DNA of 64,000 nucleotides from Anolis sagrei (GCF_037176765.1 NC_090023.1:142401366-142465365), one strand, 5' to 3'; counted from the first letter of the stretch, positions 44,140-55,987 are shown. Translations and numbers: made by a program. The notes: generated from the letters alone by a model not told the origin.

Positions 44140-44585
44140 AGGGAACTGATGCCTGTTGAGGACCAATGCACATCAGTCCTGATGCACAACAGGCAACTAT
44201 ACAAACCAATCTTGTCTTTGTTCTGATATGTATCTCTGTGATTCAATAGCAAGATTTAGGTACTCCCTCTACTACTCAGCTGGATTCTATGAAGCCTGTT
44301 GAAGACCAACTCACATCAGTCTTGATGCACATCAAGGAGCGATACGAACCAGACAACCTTGCTTTTGTTCTGATATGTATCTCTGTGATTCAATAGCAAG
44401 GTTTAAGTACTGCCTCCACTACTTATCTGGATTCTATGATACCTGTTGAGGACCAACGCACATAAGTCCTGATGCGCATCAGGCACCGATACAAACCACA
44501 CCATTTTACCCTTGTTGTGATATGCATCTTTGTCATTCAGTAACAAGATTTATGTGCTACTTCTGCTACTTAGCTGAGTGTATGT
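44140..44585. repeat. Three tandem ~145-bp units
   Basis: 'cctgttgaggacc' recurs at 44152, 44295 (ga-agacc) and 44442, spacings 143 and 147. Each unit has 'catcagtcctgatg' or a variant (a short inverted repeat), 'gatatgtatctctgtgattcaatagcaag' and 'ctactac'. Units have diverged by roughly 10-20 percent. Confidence 0.88.
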
Positions 44586-45825
44586 AAAGTTACATTGAGT
44601 AAAAGGTGATATAGGATACCAGCAGTTCATAAGTACTGCTGCTGTTCATACGAAACCAATGGGTCATTCCCTCACGTACTGGAGTTGGTCTGCTACCTCA
44701 TATCTAGGCCCTGCCACACTGCAGAAAATGTGCAGGTAATGGGAATGTAAATATCCAGTTCTCTAGGCCAAAACATTGTCTTTTTGGTAAGGGGTGGCCA
44801 CTTGCCCACCAATGCTGATTCGCAGTCAGCATGGGAGAAGTATGTCAACCAGAGGGAGCCAGCCCCCTGCCCTCCCTCACCCCTTTCCTGCCTTTAAAAA
44901 TTAAAAAGTGGGCTCCTTAATGAGCCTGGAGTGTTCCCTTTGCTCCGTAGCACCTTGAAAGCTCCATCCACTATGTTATTTAGAGGTGCAACAGAGCAAA
45001 GGGAACACTCCAGGCTTGGCAAGGAGACTATTTTTAATGTTTTAAAGACAGAAAGGGAGACAAGGGAGAGGAGGTTGGCAGTATCATCCCTTCTCTGTGG
45101 GCTGTTGAGCCAGTAAAGGAAGGATTGCTTACAAAAGGATCCAGATCTCTGGAGGTTTTTTAAAAACCTGGAACAAACCTAGATTTCCAGGTTTATTTCA
45201 GGTTAAACTGCATTATCACGAGGCGTCGTTTGGACTCCTCATGAAAATGCAGCCCCAACACCACATCATAGTGCAATATTGATGGGGCCTCTGACACTTG
45301 ACCTTGTTTCATGTCAATCATACATGTCAAATATGTGACAAAATGTGAAATGGGATTTCCTTTCATGGGGATATTTGTTTTATCCATCCAAAACCAAGTG
45401 CCACCAGAAATGTCCTTTGCATTTCTGACATATCACATTAATATTTTAAACTTCATGAATTACATCAAGATATACTTCATGCAGAGTTGCTATTCCTTGA
45501 AATTAGTTATAGAATTAGTAAGGTATTTCAAGCTAGAAGAAGCTGTCACCTTAATTATTTTTGTGGCAGGTGCTGTACAGACACATGCCAAATCTGTGTT
45601 GCATTGCTGTTTGCATTGTACGATACAACTCACAAATCTGGCATACTTAAAGCAGCAGTTACTGTTTATGGCAAGCTGTCTATATGTATCCACTAGCAAG
45701 GGATTAAAGGAGTACCTTTGCTTTCCCTGGTACCTTTAGCCAAACTTACAACCTCGGTTATCTGTCTTTTGCATATTGCTTTTTTGAAGCATTTCGATTT
45801 GGTGCACAAATTAGCATAAAGGTAT

Positions 45826-45839
45826 GTTGCCATAGAAAC
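45826..45839. promoter_or_regulatory. RFX-like X-box in NAT8L 3' region
   Basis: GTTGCCATAGAAAC matches 12 of 14 positions of GTTGCCATGGCAAC. It lies in unique sequence about 940 bp past the NAT8L stop codon. Confidence 0.3.
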
Positions 45840-46776
45840 AGATGCCTCCATTTTGCCTCTGTGAAACCAGTCAGCAAAAAATCGAGCTCGAATTAAGAAA
45901 TTAATTACAGTAAATAAACTTATATACGAACATATAAAAAAAACAAATCAGAAGGAATCCTACTGCAAATGGAGATGTGTGGCACAGGAATACAGGTTAT
46001 AAATATACATCAGCGCAGATAATATCTCAGAAATGTACATATGTTACACTGGGCTCAGGGTTCACATATGCTGGCTTGAGAAGAAAATGAGGCTAAAGGA
46101 ACAAGTCATAGTTATCAGATGCACCATGATTCTTTAAGACTGTTGGCAGAACGAGGTACATCCCAAAAGTGCAATATTGGAGCCTACTTGGCAGTGCCAT
46201 GTGTTTGAATGCATGCAAACACTTCCTCTTCATGCATTATAGCAAGCAGGTTTTTCACATTGTTTTCAGTTATTTTAAACCAATATGTCATAAATGCATA
46301 CTTGTCCATGAACTACTGACAAATGCATTCCAGTCAAACGTCTGCATTTAGCTGTATCATGAAAGATCACTCCTTTTTAAAAAGTATTTCGGGGACGGGG
46401 GGAAACTATTTACACCAGACAAGCAGTATTGTTATGGAGTTAAAGTTTCTGTGCTTAGTAGGTAACCTGGGTAAGAGTGGGGAGGGAGAGAAGTTGGAGT
46501 CCGTCATGACCTCCTTGGCCACTGAACAAATGTATGCATCAAGGACAGCCAGCCCAGCAGTACCTCCAGCATTAGCACCGTCATTCTACAAGCATGTCAG
46601 AAAGGAAGGACCCTTTTGTTTGTACAAGCAACCTGTACAAAGCAAATGAACAAGGATGTCTATGAAATTCAAATGAAAGAATCGGCAAAGAAACAATGAC
46701 CAAAAACTCCCACAAAACACTGGCAAAGGAGATTTTGGGGAGGAACAAACTTAACGTGGGGCTTTTAAAATTATTA

Positions 46777-47144
46777 TTATTCTTCACGCAGCTGCAGGCA
46801 ATAGCGGTGGTAGCGAAGCTGGAAAAACATTTGCTCTAGAAAAGAATGTGTCATCCCAGGCAGAGAGTAGTGTTCAACGACACCCACATGCTTGAATCCT
46901 AAAGACTCATACAATTTGTGGGCTGCCACCTTCACAGCTGTAGTTCCTAAGACAACAGATGAATAGTTATTGACCATTGCAAACTCCAACACTTTGCGAC
47001 CAAGCGCTTTGGCAATTCCTTTCCCACGGTATTTGGAGTCAACCGACATGCGGCGCAGCTCCACAGTGTTATCGTCCTCATTGCCTCTCGCCGCTACAAT
47101 GCCCACCACGTTGCCATTTAACACTGCAACCCAGAAACAGGAAC
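46777..47144 (-). CDS. NAT8L: NAT8L last coding exon (aspartate N-acetyltransferase, C-terminal GNAT core)
   Basis: NAT8L makes N-acetylaspartate from acetyl-CoA and L-aspartate in neurons (mitochondria/ER membrane). This exon encodes 121 residues after a split Gly codon, starting SCFWVAVLNGNVVGIVAARG, with MSVDSKYRGKGIAKALGR, the GNAT acetyl-CoA loop (R-G-K-G-I-A), and TTAVKVAAHKLYESLGF, ending YHRYCLQLREE with stop at 46777-46779. It follows human NAT8L almost residue by residue, including the natural C-terminus. The acceptor is tttgtacccgcag; entry in phase 1 fits the human exon junction before GSCFWVAVL. NAT8 and NAT8B paralogs fit less well because the whole -QLREE tail is NAT8L-specific as I recall. 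The upstream exons (N-terminus, membrane segment) were not found up to 64,000, so the intron exceeds 16.8 kb, or they were missed. The frame is intact. Confidence 0.93.
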
Positions 47145-47229
47145 CTGCGGGTACAAAGCAATAGGAGAAACATGTTAATACATACCTAGATCTAGGGTTA
47201 TTTAATGTTCCTCTCATTATCAAAAGTTC

Positions 47230-47895
47230 TTGTCAATGAAATACAGAGGTAAGAGCAAGAACATTTATGGAAATCAATACAATTCTCCCTTGAAACCAAG
47301 GGATCTTCCTAGCACTCACATTCAAAATACCCTCCTTTTGCTTCCACCACCGTCACAAGTACAGTTGGTGGGGACGAGAGAGAGGGCCTTCTCGGTGGTG
47401 GCCCCCCGCCTCTGGAACACCCTTCCAAAGGAAATAAGACAGGCCCCATCCCTCCCCTCCTTTCCTAAGAGCTTGAAGACCTGATGGTTTCAACAAGCTT
47501 TTGAGAATGATCAGTTCTAGCTCAGCCCCAAACATTGTTGAATATGGCCTTATACTTCCTATCTATTACCCTGGTCATCCCTCTAATAGGCTCTGGAAAT
47601 GAGCAGCCACAGACCCGTACCTGCTATTGTTGTTAGCCTGTTATAGCACTGTACTTAATTCCCGGTCCCCTCATATTTTGAGTTTGTACTCGCCTCGGCC
47701 TGGCCTTTTAATTGCTCGGAACAGGCAGGATTATTTTTAATATATATGTGTTATGTGATAATTTTATGCTTGTGTTGTTTTGTTAATTTTATGTCATGCT
47801 GTTTACTCTGTATGTTTTGGTAATGTTACCTGGAATCCGCCCTGAGTCACCCTCGGGGAGATAGAGCAATATATAAATAAAGTATTATTATTATT
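47230..47895 (+). mobile_element. L2/CR1-like LINE 3' end
   Basis: Plus frame with GTRERAFSVVAPRLWNTLPK and EIRQAPSLPSFPKSLKT, the standard C-terminal motif, then a UTR ending 'gccctgagtcaccctcggggagatagagcaatatata' and (ATT)n. Confidence 0.8.
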
Positions 47896-47939
47896 ATAAA
47901 ATACACTACAATATTATTCTCTCTTCTCCTCTTCAGCAC

Positions 47940-48130
47940 AGTTTCTTTATTTATTATTTATGCAAAACATTTATATTCCGCCCTTCTTACCCTGCAGGGA
48001 ACTCAGGGTGGAGCACAACATATATCCGGCAAACATTCAATGCCGGGACACAAAACCATAAATGTATACAAACATTAAAATCACTTATATTCACATTAAA
48101 AGTTGCTTTAAAACCATCTCAGGACACCAT
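47940..48130 (-). mobile_element. LINE 3' tail
   Basis: Reversed L2-like tail: 'tttatattccgcccttcttaccctgcagggaactcagggtgg..aaacattcaatgccggg'. Confidence 0.6.
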
Positions 48131-48169
48131 TTTGCCTCATTGCACTGTTTGTTTGTGTGTGTGTGTGTA

Positions 48170-48297
48170 TGTCAGGAGTGACTTGAGAAACTGCAAATTA
48201 CTTCTGATGTGAGAGAATTGGCCGTCTGCAAGGATGTTAACCAGGGGATGCCTGGATATTTTTGATGTTTTACCATCCTTGTGGGAGGCTTCTCTCA
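48170..48297 (-). mobile_element. tRNA-derived SINE, second family, 3' part
   Basis: 'gtcaggagtgacttgagaaactgcaaattacttc' .. 'gttttaccatccttgtgggaggcttctctcat'; preceded by a (TG)n run. Confidence 0.7.
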
Positions 48298-48642
48298 TTA
48301 ACACAGGTTACAAATAGATAACATCATAAGGAACTAAGTTTGCCAACTCTGGGGGCACCCCAGATCTCTGGACAAAAAGCTGAGGCTTGGGGACTCCACC
48401 TGTTGGTGTCATTATGCATAATATGTTAAACATCAGTCACAGTTTCTAAGAACATGTATTCAAACAGTTAACACTAAATTTAACAAATGTGAAAACATTT
48501 CTCTGTTTGTAAATTAGGATTACCAAGCTCTGCAGTGAACAGGAAAAAAACAGAATATTATCAGCTCTGCTCTAACACTTTTGCAAACAGTGCTTTTGAG
48601 AAAACCTAGGAGTTGTAGACCAACCAAAGGTTCCAATTTGGT

Positions 48643-48826
48643 TTTTCTCACCCTGGACATTCCACAGATATATAAACCCCACTTGCCTAGTTTCCAACAG
48701 ACCTCACAACCTCTGAGAATGCCTACCATAGATGTGGGTGAAACATCAGGAGAGAGTGCTTCTGGAACATGGCCATACAGCCTGGAAAACTCACAGCAAC
48801 CCAGTTATGCCTTCGACAACACATTG
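48643..48826 (+). mobile_element. Penelope-like terminal repeat, single arm
   Basis: 'caccctggacattccacagatatataaacc' to 'acccagttatgccttcgacaacac', the same sequence as 35065-35252. Confidence 0.7.
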
Positions 48827-49208
48827 ATCAGTTTACAATAGTGGCTTCCCAAAGCAGTCTGCATCAGTGCAGAGCCAAGAACATGCACACATGTGCATGT
48901 GAGTGCAGAGGGATTTTCAAAGGGATATTCTTGTCTTGAGTTTAATTCCATACACTCGTGGCCATTCCATGAGATCTCCAACCCAGAACCTTTGTAAAAG
49001 TCTGTGACAACAGGGCAATTTTGCGGTAAAATCCTTCTGGAAACACCCCTAAATTAGTGAAAGATTCTACAGTTCAACGTATTCCTAGAGGCTCTCTGTA
49101 AAAAATATTCAATTAGATATAGGATTTTTGGCATCTCTGAAAACTGTAGGAATGTGTAAGTCTTAGCACTTAAGAATAAGAAATGCATGCATACATTTAC
49201 AACTATGT

Positions 49209-49365
49209 TGCTTAGACTCCTTATACATTGCCATATAAAACCCAGATTATCTGCTTTGAACTGGAGTATATGGCAGTGTAGACTCATATAATCCAATTCG
49301 AAACAGATAATGTGGATTATCTGCTTTGATAATTTGCATCATATGGCAGTGTGGAAGGGGCCTTA
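49209..49365. mobile_element. Palindromic hAT-like MITE
   Basis: 'ccagattatctgctttgaactggagtatatggcagtgtagactc' and its inverted partner, ending 'gcagtgtggaaggggcc'. Confidence 0.75.
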
Positions 49366-49806
49366 GTCTTCTTTGCATTCCAGTTCTCAATCCTGAACTT
49401 CACTTATTTTGTTAAAAACAACTTGAAAAAGAACTGCATTAGATCAAGCTCTGGGTCCTGCTAAGTTTACCACCCACAACCACCTGCCAGGTTTCTTCAA
49501 GTGTACAAGTTGAGGCAAGAAATGGTTACCCCTTCCCTCCTGATGCATCCTTTTCTCACGCCAGGAGGACTGAAGAGAGGGGCCTGCGCTGCCCGCAGCC
49601 CCCCTCCCCCTCTGGTAAGTTTGGGGGGCAAAATGGGAGGCTGGATAGCATCCAGGGTCAACCTTTGTTTGACCCAAAATGCCATCTAGCCACCCCTCCC
49701 AGAAAAGCTCAGGGTTTGGGTTGGGGGTGCGGACTAGAATCTGAGAGGAAATGGATTGTTTTAACCCACTTCCTCTCGGGTTTTAGCATAGTGTAGAAGG
49801 ACTCTT
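49366..49806. other. NAT8L upstream/intronic, no feature seen
   Basis: GC-richer unique sequence with overlapping short frames on both strands; none recognisable. Confidence 0.4.
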
Positions 49807-50074
49807 TGGGTTTATTGTCGAAAGCTTTCATGGCCGGAATCACTGGGTTGTTGTAGGTTTTTTCGGGCTATATGGCCCCTGTTCTAGAGGCATTCTCTCC
49901 TGACGTTTCTCCTGCACCTATGGCAGGCATCCTCAGAGGTTGTGAGATCTGAGGATGACGACTACAGATGCAGGTAAAATGTCAGGAGAGAATGTTTCTA
50001 GAACAGGGGCCATACAGCCCAAAAAAACCTACAACAACCCAGTGATTCTGGCTATGAAAGTCTTCGACAATACA
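49807..50074. mobile_element. Penelope-like terminal repeat foldback
   Basis: Arms: 'tattgtcgaaagctttcatggccggaatcactgggttg' and the inverted 'caacccagtgattctggctatgaaagtcttcgacaata', joined near 49950 by 'ctgaggatgacgactacagatgc'. Confidence 0.75.
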
Positions 50075-50511
50075 AAGGACTCTTTGTCGCAAGAAGAGCC
50101 TGTGACAACCCTGTTCAGGATTCCAGAATTTGTTTTTCCTTTTGATTTTTTGCCTTCACCCAAAAGTCAGCCAGTATACCATGGTCACTTTATTAGGTTG
50201 CTTCTCTAAACTCTTCCTTCAGTCCCCCGCTCCCCCCTCAATAGTCTTTTATATCCTCGGAGTAATCTGGCGACACTAGCCTTAAAGACTACCCTGCTAA
50301 TTATATTGCAAACAAGCATTTTCTTACTGCACAGGTCATTACAAAATTATCTGAAAGATTACAAATGGTTTTCAACAGGGCGGGCGCTATTGGACAAGCT
50401 TTTACTAAGTCCTTAGAAATTATATTCTGAGCTAGAACAAATGATAGGATGCTTCTCCAAGCAATTATATTCTGAACACTGATTTGAAGCTTCCTACATT
50501 GAAAACAGATC

Positions 50512-50770
50512 CACGAGAGCCAGCATGGCACAGTGGATTGAGTATTGGCTTACAACTCCAGAGACTAAGGTTCGAATCCCCTCTCAGCCATGGAAACCAC
50601 TGAGTAATCTTGAACAAGTCACATTCTCACAGCCTTAGAGGAAGGAACAAATCTTGCCAAGGAAACCCCTTGATAGACTTGTATATAGAGTGGTGTAGAT
50701 GAGGTGTCTTAAATGACTGAGTGGTCCTTTTGAACAAATATTATCAAGGAAACCCCATAGTACCCCCCCC
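50512..50770 (+). mobile_element. CORE/MIR-like tRNA-derived SINE
   Basis: 'gagagccagcatggcacagtggattgagtattgg', B box 'ggttcgaatcc', 'ccttgaacaagtcacattctcacagcc' variant and 'aaatcttgccaaggaaaccc': the V-SINE/MIR-like element common in squamates. Confidence 0.75.
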
Positions 50771-50776
50771 CCCGCC

Positions 50777-51480
50777 TTAAGTTAGATAACAACATATGGA
50801 AAACAGCTCAAACAGTAGGTTTAAATTGGTCTTTAACACAACATACAAAAAATAAAATGCTAAACAGGACGAGCCAGAATCAGGCTTTGCAAACATTACA
50901 GGTGATGCTCCAGTTGCTTCAAACCATAGCACTTCTGCAATATTTTTAAACCAATATATCATCTCTAATCCACAAACTGGCTCCTCATTATAACTGGGGA
51001 GAAAGACGGTACCCCTATCTTTGATCACGTGCATTTCAGGATTTAATCCTTTCTGGAAAGTTTTCACGTTACTGCCATTTGGTATTTTTCTGTCAAAGTT
51101 CCACCTTTTTGCCGAAACATGGAGCTCATTGTACATAAGTATCAAAATCCAGTGTCATTCGGAGTTGGCATCTAGCTGTCTTCACCACTTTCCTCCATTC
51201 CTGGTGATTATGACAGGTAAAAATGGATTAATCTGATTTAGCCTAATTTCTGTAAAAAAAAATAGTGGATGCTCTGGAGTTTGTTTGAAACTTCAGAGTA
51301 TCCTGTGGTTTTGGAGCAGTGTGGACAGTTTGATTAGATCTGATTCAGACTAGTTTGTTGTCCACATGGGGTACTACTGCATTTCAGCAGCACAGAAGAG
51401 TCCAGGGAAAGGAGGAAATGATGCTCATGTTGCCACTGTCACTGTTTCCAGCCAGCTGCAGAGCTTTATGTTAACTATAT
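50777..51480. other. No gene seen
   Basis: A 122-codon minus frame (50777-51145) shows no recognisable motif, and I regard it as chance. Confidence 0.4.
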
Positions 51481-51486
51481 TTTAAA

Positions 51487-51703
51487 AGGCTTACATGGCC
51501 AGCATCACTGGGTTGTTGTAGGTTTTTCGGGCTGTATGGCCATGTTCTAGAAACATTCTCTCCTGACATTTTGCCGGCATCTGTGGTAGGCATCCTCAGA
51601 GGTTGCGAGGTCTGAGGATGACTACTACAAATGCAGGTGAAATGTCAGGAGAGAATGCTTCTAGAACATGGCCATACAGCCCGAAAAACCTACAACAATC
51701 TCT
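51487..51703. mobile_element. Penelope-like terminal repeat foldback
   Basis: 'aggcttacatggccagcatcactgggttgttg' and the inverted 'gagaatgcttctagaacatggccatacagcccgaaaaacc'. Confidence 0.72.
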
Positions 51704-52364
51704 ATGTTAACTCCTTGCCTTGATGGGTGTCCCACTCTGACATCTACAGAGTTACCCATGTGACCAGGAAAAAGGTGGGGACATCAATCCTCTTCTTTCT
51801 GGTGCATAGGTGCTTCTGTTGATGTCAGCACACCATGTTCAGAAGCTCATAAGGAGATCTGTGGTTGACTGGGAGTGACACTGGCAACATGGAAGGTGAG
51901 CTGATGATCCAAAGTTAGAACAAACTCATTATAAGCATTCTCTTAGTGACTTACAAATAAACATGTTCCCCTATAGAAGCAGTTGAACATTTTTGTCTAT
52001 CGTGGATGTCCATGTTCAGCTGATGGTTGTGCAATACCATGTGTATTGTAGATACACTTATGCATTGCATCTGCAGGTATGTAGTGCACATTACAATTAC
52101 GTCGTTCCCGTTTGTTTGCCCATTTAGTTTTGCAATGATGTGTTTCATGAATGAATAATAGTAAAGTAACTCCATAAGTATAAAATTATACCTTGTCTCC
52201 TTGATGTACCAACTCCAGCTATGTTTCTGAAATGAACATAAGCCTTAATTTTTGCATGCCCTGAACAGAGAAGCATTGTTTTCACAGTAGCATTTCAGAA
52301 GCCTTAAAACCATTGTCAGTACTGAAGGCAATAGTAAAGAATCATTGCCTATAAAACTTCAAGG

Positions 52365-52412
52365 TAATGCCATAAGTCAGAAACAATTTGAAGGCGCACA
52401 CAACAACAATCC
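52365..52412 (+). mobile_element. CORE-SINE 3' tail
   Basis: 'gccataagtcagaaacaatttgaaggcgcacacaacaacaa', the standard 3' end of the squamate CORE/MIR-like SINE. Confidence 0.6.
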
Positions 52413-52499
52413 CTGCTTTCAGCAGCTACAATAACTTTTTCACCTACACAGGAGAGTTTTAAACTCGGGATATGGCCATGTCTAACAACTGGGAGGAGA

Positions 52500-53460
52500 G
52501 TTGAAATGGCAGCCTGTCTCTCACAGTGGCAGTATCAAGGTCTCTCACAGTGAACTATATCCCTGGGGCAAAAATCCAGGACGCAACAGGGAGGCTGACA
52601 AGGCTCATCAAGTCCACAGACCATTACTACTTCCTTCTGGTCCGTGTAGGAAATAATAAGACTCCGAGTCTTCAGGATATCCTGAGGAATTATTAGGCTC
52701 TGGATATGATGCTAAAAGACCTTGATGCACAGGCTGTTATTTCAGCTCTCCACCCAGTTGTAAGACATGGCCCTGAAAGGAAGAGAATAGTAGAGGTGAA
52801 CATCTGGCTTCACAGATGGTTCTGACTGGGAAAATGTGGCTTAGTGGTCCATGGTCTTCAATTTAATGAAAACAGACTTCTGGCAAGAGGTGGGTTGCAT
52901 TTCACAACAGCTGTGAAATAGAAACCTGATCAGGACAGCTTTAAACTTGGTTTTGTGTTGGGAGGGAGACTGTTTTCTTGAGATAAGGAATTCGTCAAGA
53001 GCTGGAGATAATGCCCTGCATGTTATAGAAAGAACTGAGTGAAGAGCAGAAGAACCCAATGGTAGAAGAAGAAAAGACATAATAAACAAGAAGAACTTGA
53101 ATTCTTAACACAGCAAACCAAATTTGATACAATAGGTATATCTGAAACCTGGTGGAATGAGTTTCTTGATAGGAGAAAAGTATAACCTATTTCAGAGAAA
53201 TAAACCAAACAGGAAAGGCGTAGAATTATATGTTAAGAGTTGCAAGACTTAAATCCTGGAAGCCAGACTGGGAACAGCTGGGTAAAAATTAAGTTGGAGA
53301 GAAATAATATGTATGTCTATCTACTACAGACCCCCAACACAGGAGGAATTCAAACAAATAGCAAGTATATATAGAGACAGAAAACAGAAGTACAGAAGAA
53401 GCACAGGCTTCGGAAAAACAAAAAGGGCTTTTTTATGCCCACAGCCGAAGGATAAGGAAA
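52500..53460 (+). mobile_element. CR1-type LINE, ORF1 esterase end and ORF2 start
   Basis: Plus-strand pieces match the CR1/L2 ORF1 esterase: IQDATGRLTRLIKSTDHYYF, LLVRVGNNKTP-like, RHGPERKRIVEVNIWLHRW; then the start of the endonuclease ORF2 ('yrPP..QEEFKQ'). Many breaks; an old copy. Confidence 0.65.
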
Positions 53461-53479
53461 TGATAAAGTTATACTAGAG

Positions 53480-54176
53480 CAGTGGTTCTCAACCTTCCTA
53501 ATGCCATGACCCCTTAATACAGTTCCTCATGTTGTGGTGACCCCCAATCATAACATTATTTTTGTTGCTACTTCATAACTGTAATTTCGCTACTGTTACA
53601 AGTCGTAATGTAGATATCTAATATGCAGGATGTATTTTCATCCACTGGACCAAATTTGGCATTTGGGAGTTGTAGTTGATTTTTGTCATTTGGGAGTTGT
53701 ACTTGCTGGGATTTATAGTTAACCTACAATCAAAGAGCATTCTGAACTCCACCAATGATGTAATTGAAACAATTTTAGCACACAGAACTCCCATGACCAA
53801 CAGAAAATACTAGAAGAGTTGTGTGGGCAGTGACCTTGAGTTTTAGAGTTGTAGTTCACCTACATCCAGAGAGCACTGTGGACTCCAACAATGATGGATC
53901 TGGACCAAACTTGGCATCAATACTCAATATGCCCAAATGTAAACACTGGTGGAGTTTGGGAAAAATAGACCTTGACATTTAGGCATTGTAGTTGCTGGGA
54001 TTTATAGTTCACCTACAATCAAAGAGCTTTCAGAACCCCACCAACAATAGAATTGGGCCAAACTTTCCACACAGAACCCCCATGACCAACTGTGTTTTCT
54101 GATGGTCTTTGGCGAACCCTCTGACACTCCCTTGCGAACCCTTCAGGGGTCCTGACCCCCAGGTTAAGTAATGCTG
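53480..54176. mobile_element. SPIN-like hAT element with target duplication
   Basis: The left end CAGTGGTTCTCAACCTTCCT and 'gttcctcatgttgtggtgacccccaatcataa' closely follow the SPIN consensus; the right end 'gttttctgatggtctttggcgaaccc..ggttaagtaatgctg' is more worn. 8-bp duplication tactagag (53472-53479) / tactagaa (54177-54184). Its ~330-bp middle repeats a 'gggagttgtagtt..ccaaacttggc' theme that is absent from the short SPIN_NA. Confidence 0.85.
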
Positions 54177-54329
54177 TACTAGAAAATATGGATTTGATTA
54201 TTAACCAATCAAATCCAAAGGGCTCCTCTTCACCATGAAATGACTAATGGGGTGCCACAGCAGAAAAATAAATAAATGCAGATATTGGATAGGTGATAAC
54301 TGTCTTGATAACCATACATGGTAAAGGGA

Positions 54330-54520
54330 TCTAATGAACAGTGTAATATGGCAGCTAACATGATTCTAGGCTGCATCAACAGGAGTACAATGTTTAATCA
54401 AGGGAAGTCATAGTCTCACTCTATTCTACTCTGCTCAAACCTCGCCTGGAATATTATATCCAGCTTAGGGAGCTAGATACATTTAACCTAGGAAAGAGAG
54501 GGTTAAGAGGTGATATGACA
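54330..54520 (+). mobile_element. CR1 LINE 3' UTR-proximal fragment
   Basis: 'ttctaggctgcatcaacaggagtac', 'agggaagtcatagtctcactctattct', 'agggttaagaggtgatatgacagccatg' are sense CR1 landmarks. Confidence 0.7.
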
Positions 54521-55145
54521 GCCATGATAGCCTGCGAAACATGGACTGTATACAGACATCACTTGCAACTCCTGGAACGATTCCATCACCATTGCCTCTG
54601 AAAAATCCTGCAAATCTCTTGGGAAGACAGGTGGACAAATGTCAGCATGCTGGAAGAAGCAAAAACCACCAGCATGGAAGCAATGGTCCTCCGCCATCAA
54701 CTCCGCTGGACTGGCCACGTTGTTTGAATGCCCGATCACCATCTCTCAAAGCAGTTACTCTACTCCCAACTCAAGAACAAAAAACGTTATGTTGGTGGAC
54801 AGGAAAAGAGATTCAAAGATGGGCTAGAAGCTAACCTTAAAAACTGTGGCATTGACACAGAGAACTGGGAAGCCCTGGCCCTTGAGCGCTCTAACTGGAG
54901 GTCAGCTGTGACCAGCAGTGCTGCAGAATTTGAAGAGGCACGAATGGAGGGCGAAAGGGAGAAACATGCTGAGAAGAAGGCATGTCAAGCCAACTCTGAC
55001 TGGGACTGCTTTCCATCTGGAAATGGATGTCCTCACTGTGGAAGAACATGCGGGTCAAGAATAGGGCTCCACAGTCACCTATGACACTGCACTTAGAAGG
55101 CAATCATACTTGGAAAACGAGGGATCACCTAAAGAAAAGAGTTAA
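54521..55145 (+). mobile_element. LINE 3' end with zinc finger, longest copy
   Basis: Plus strand: ETWTVYRHHLQLLERFHHHC, VSMLEEAKTTSMEAMVLRHQ, LRWTGHVV, then RFKDGLEANLKNCGIDTENW, NWRSAVTSSAAEFEEARMEG and the finger CPHCGRTCGSRIGLHSHL. Frame changes show it is dead. Same family as 10640 and 58605. Confidence 0.8.
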
Positions 55146-55985
55146 ATATTTGAAAAGATGTTGTACTGAAGATGGAGTATGCTTGTTTTCTGCTGCCCAA
55201 AAGATAAGAGGCGCATCTACTTTAAATTTTTTTCCAACTCTGTGAATCTATGGTTCGGTATTAGTAGATGCCGTCCAGAACTATCTGGAGGATTATGCAT
55301 TCATCACTGGAGAAAAGTATAGCTGCTTAAATCATTTATATTTCCAAAGTTTTAGAACATTTTGGTGGATATGAGGCATTCACTTTGTCCATTTTGCTTC
55401 TGTCCAATTTCAGTGCAGATTGTTCTTCTTCATTCATTATGAAACAGCACATATAGGCAAAGAGAATGAAAAAGCATTACAGCTGAAGAAAAATCCCTCA
55501 GTGAGCACTGGAAACAAAACTACATCTAGACAAGATAATCCTATTAAACAAAAATATTCTGTGCATACAAGAGATCTGCGAAACCAATTACATACTCACT
55601 TCCTCCTATGTAGCTGATCAGAATTAGAGCTCCCATTCCTAACTTCAGCTATCAGAAAGGATTGCAACTGTGTCCATGCAATTTGGTATAGATTTCAGTC
55701 TGGCAACTGGGATGAATTCCTGTTCTGCAAACAAAACTCTTTTTAGACTGCAAATAATAAGTGTTTCTTTATCTTTTTTTGTATTTTCCATTGGCAGAGC
55801 ACTAGCACAGGATCTCATTTCAAAGAACAGCACACCGGTGTCATGTAAAATGCTTATGCCCCAGCAAAGTCATTTTTTAAAAACTGTACCTTGCTCTCAT
55901 CTAGTCAACAGATTTTAAGTTCCCACAAGGGGCTTAGGAACATGGCTATGTAAATGCTCATGTACAAACTTGTTCTTATTACTCC
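55146..55985. other. No gene seen
   Basis: A CR1-like 'tttgaaaagatgttgtactgaagatggagtatgcttgttttctgctgc' fragment at about 55145-55260; the rest is unique. Confidence 0.4.
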
Positions 55986-55987
55986 CG

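Larger units (their letters stand above)
42780..46776 (-). other. NAT8L: Likely NAT8L 3' UTR or downstream region
   Basis: Mostly unique sequence immediately past the NAT8L stop. The human gene has a 3' UTR of several kb, so part of this is probably transcribed. Minus-strand AATAAA occur near 45190 and 43485. It contains a 145-bp tandem repeat (44140-44585), an RFX-like site at 45826 and a 154-codon minus frame (43315-43779) with no recognisable domain. The UTR end is not determinable here. Confidence 0.45.
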
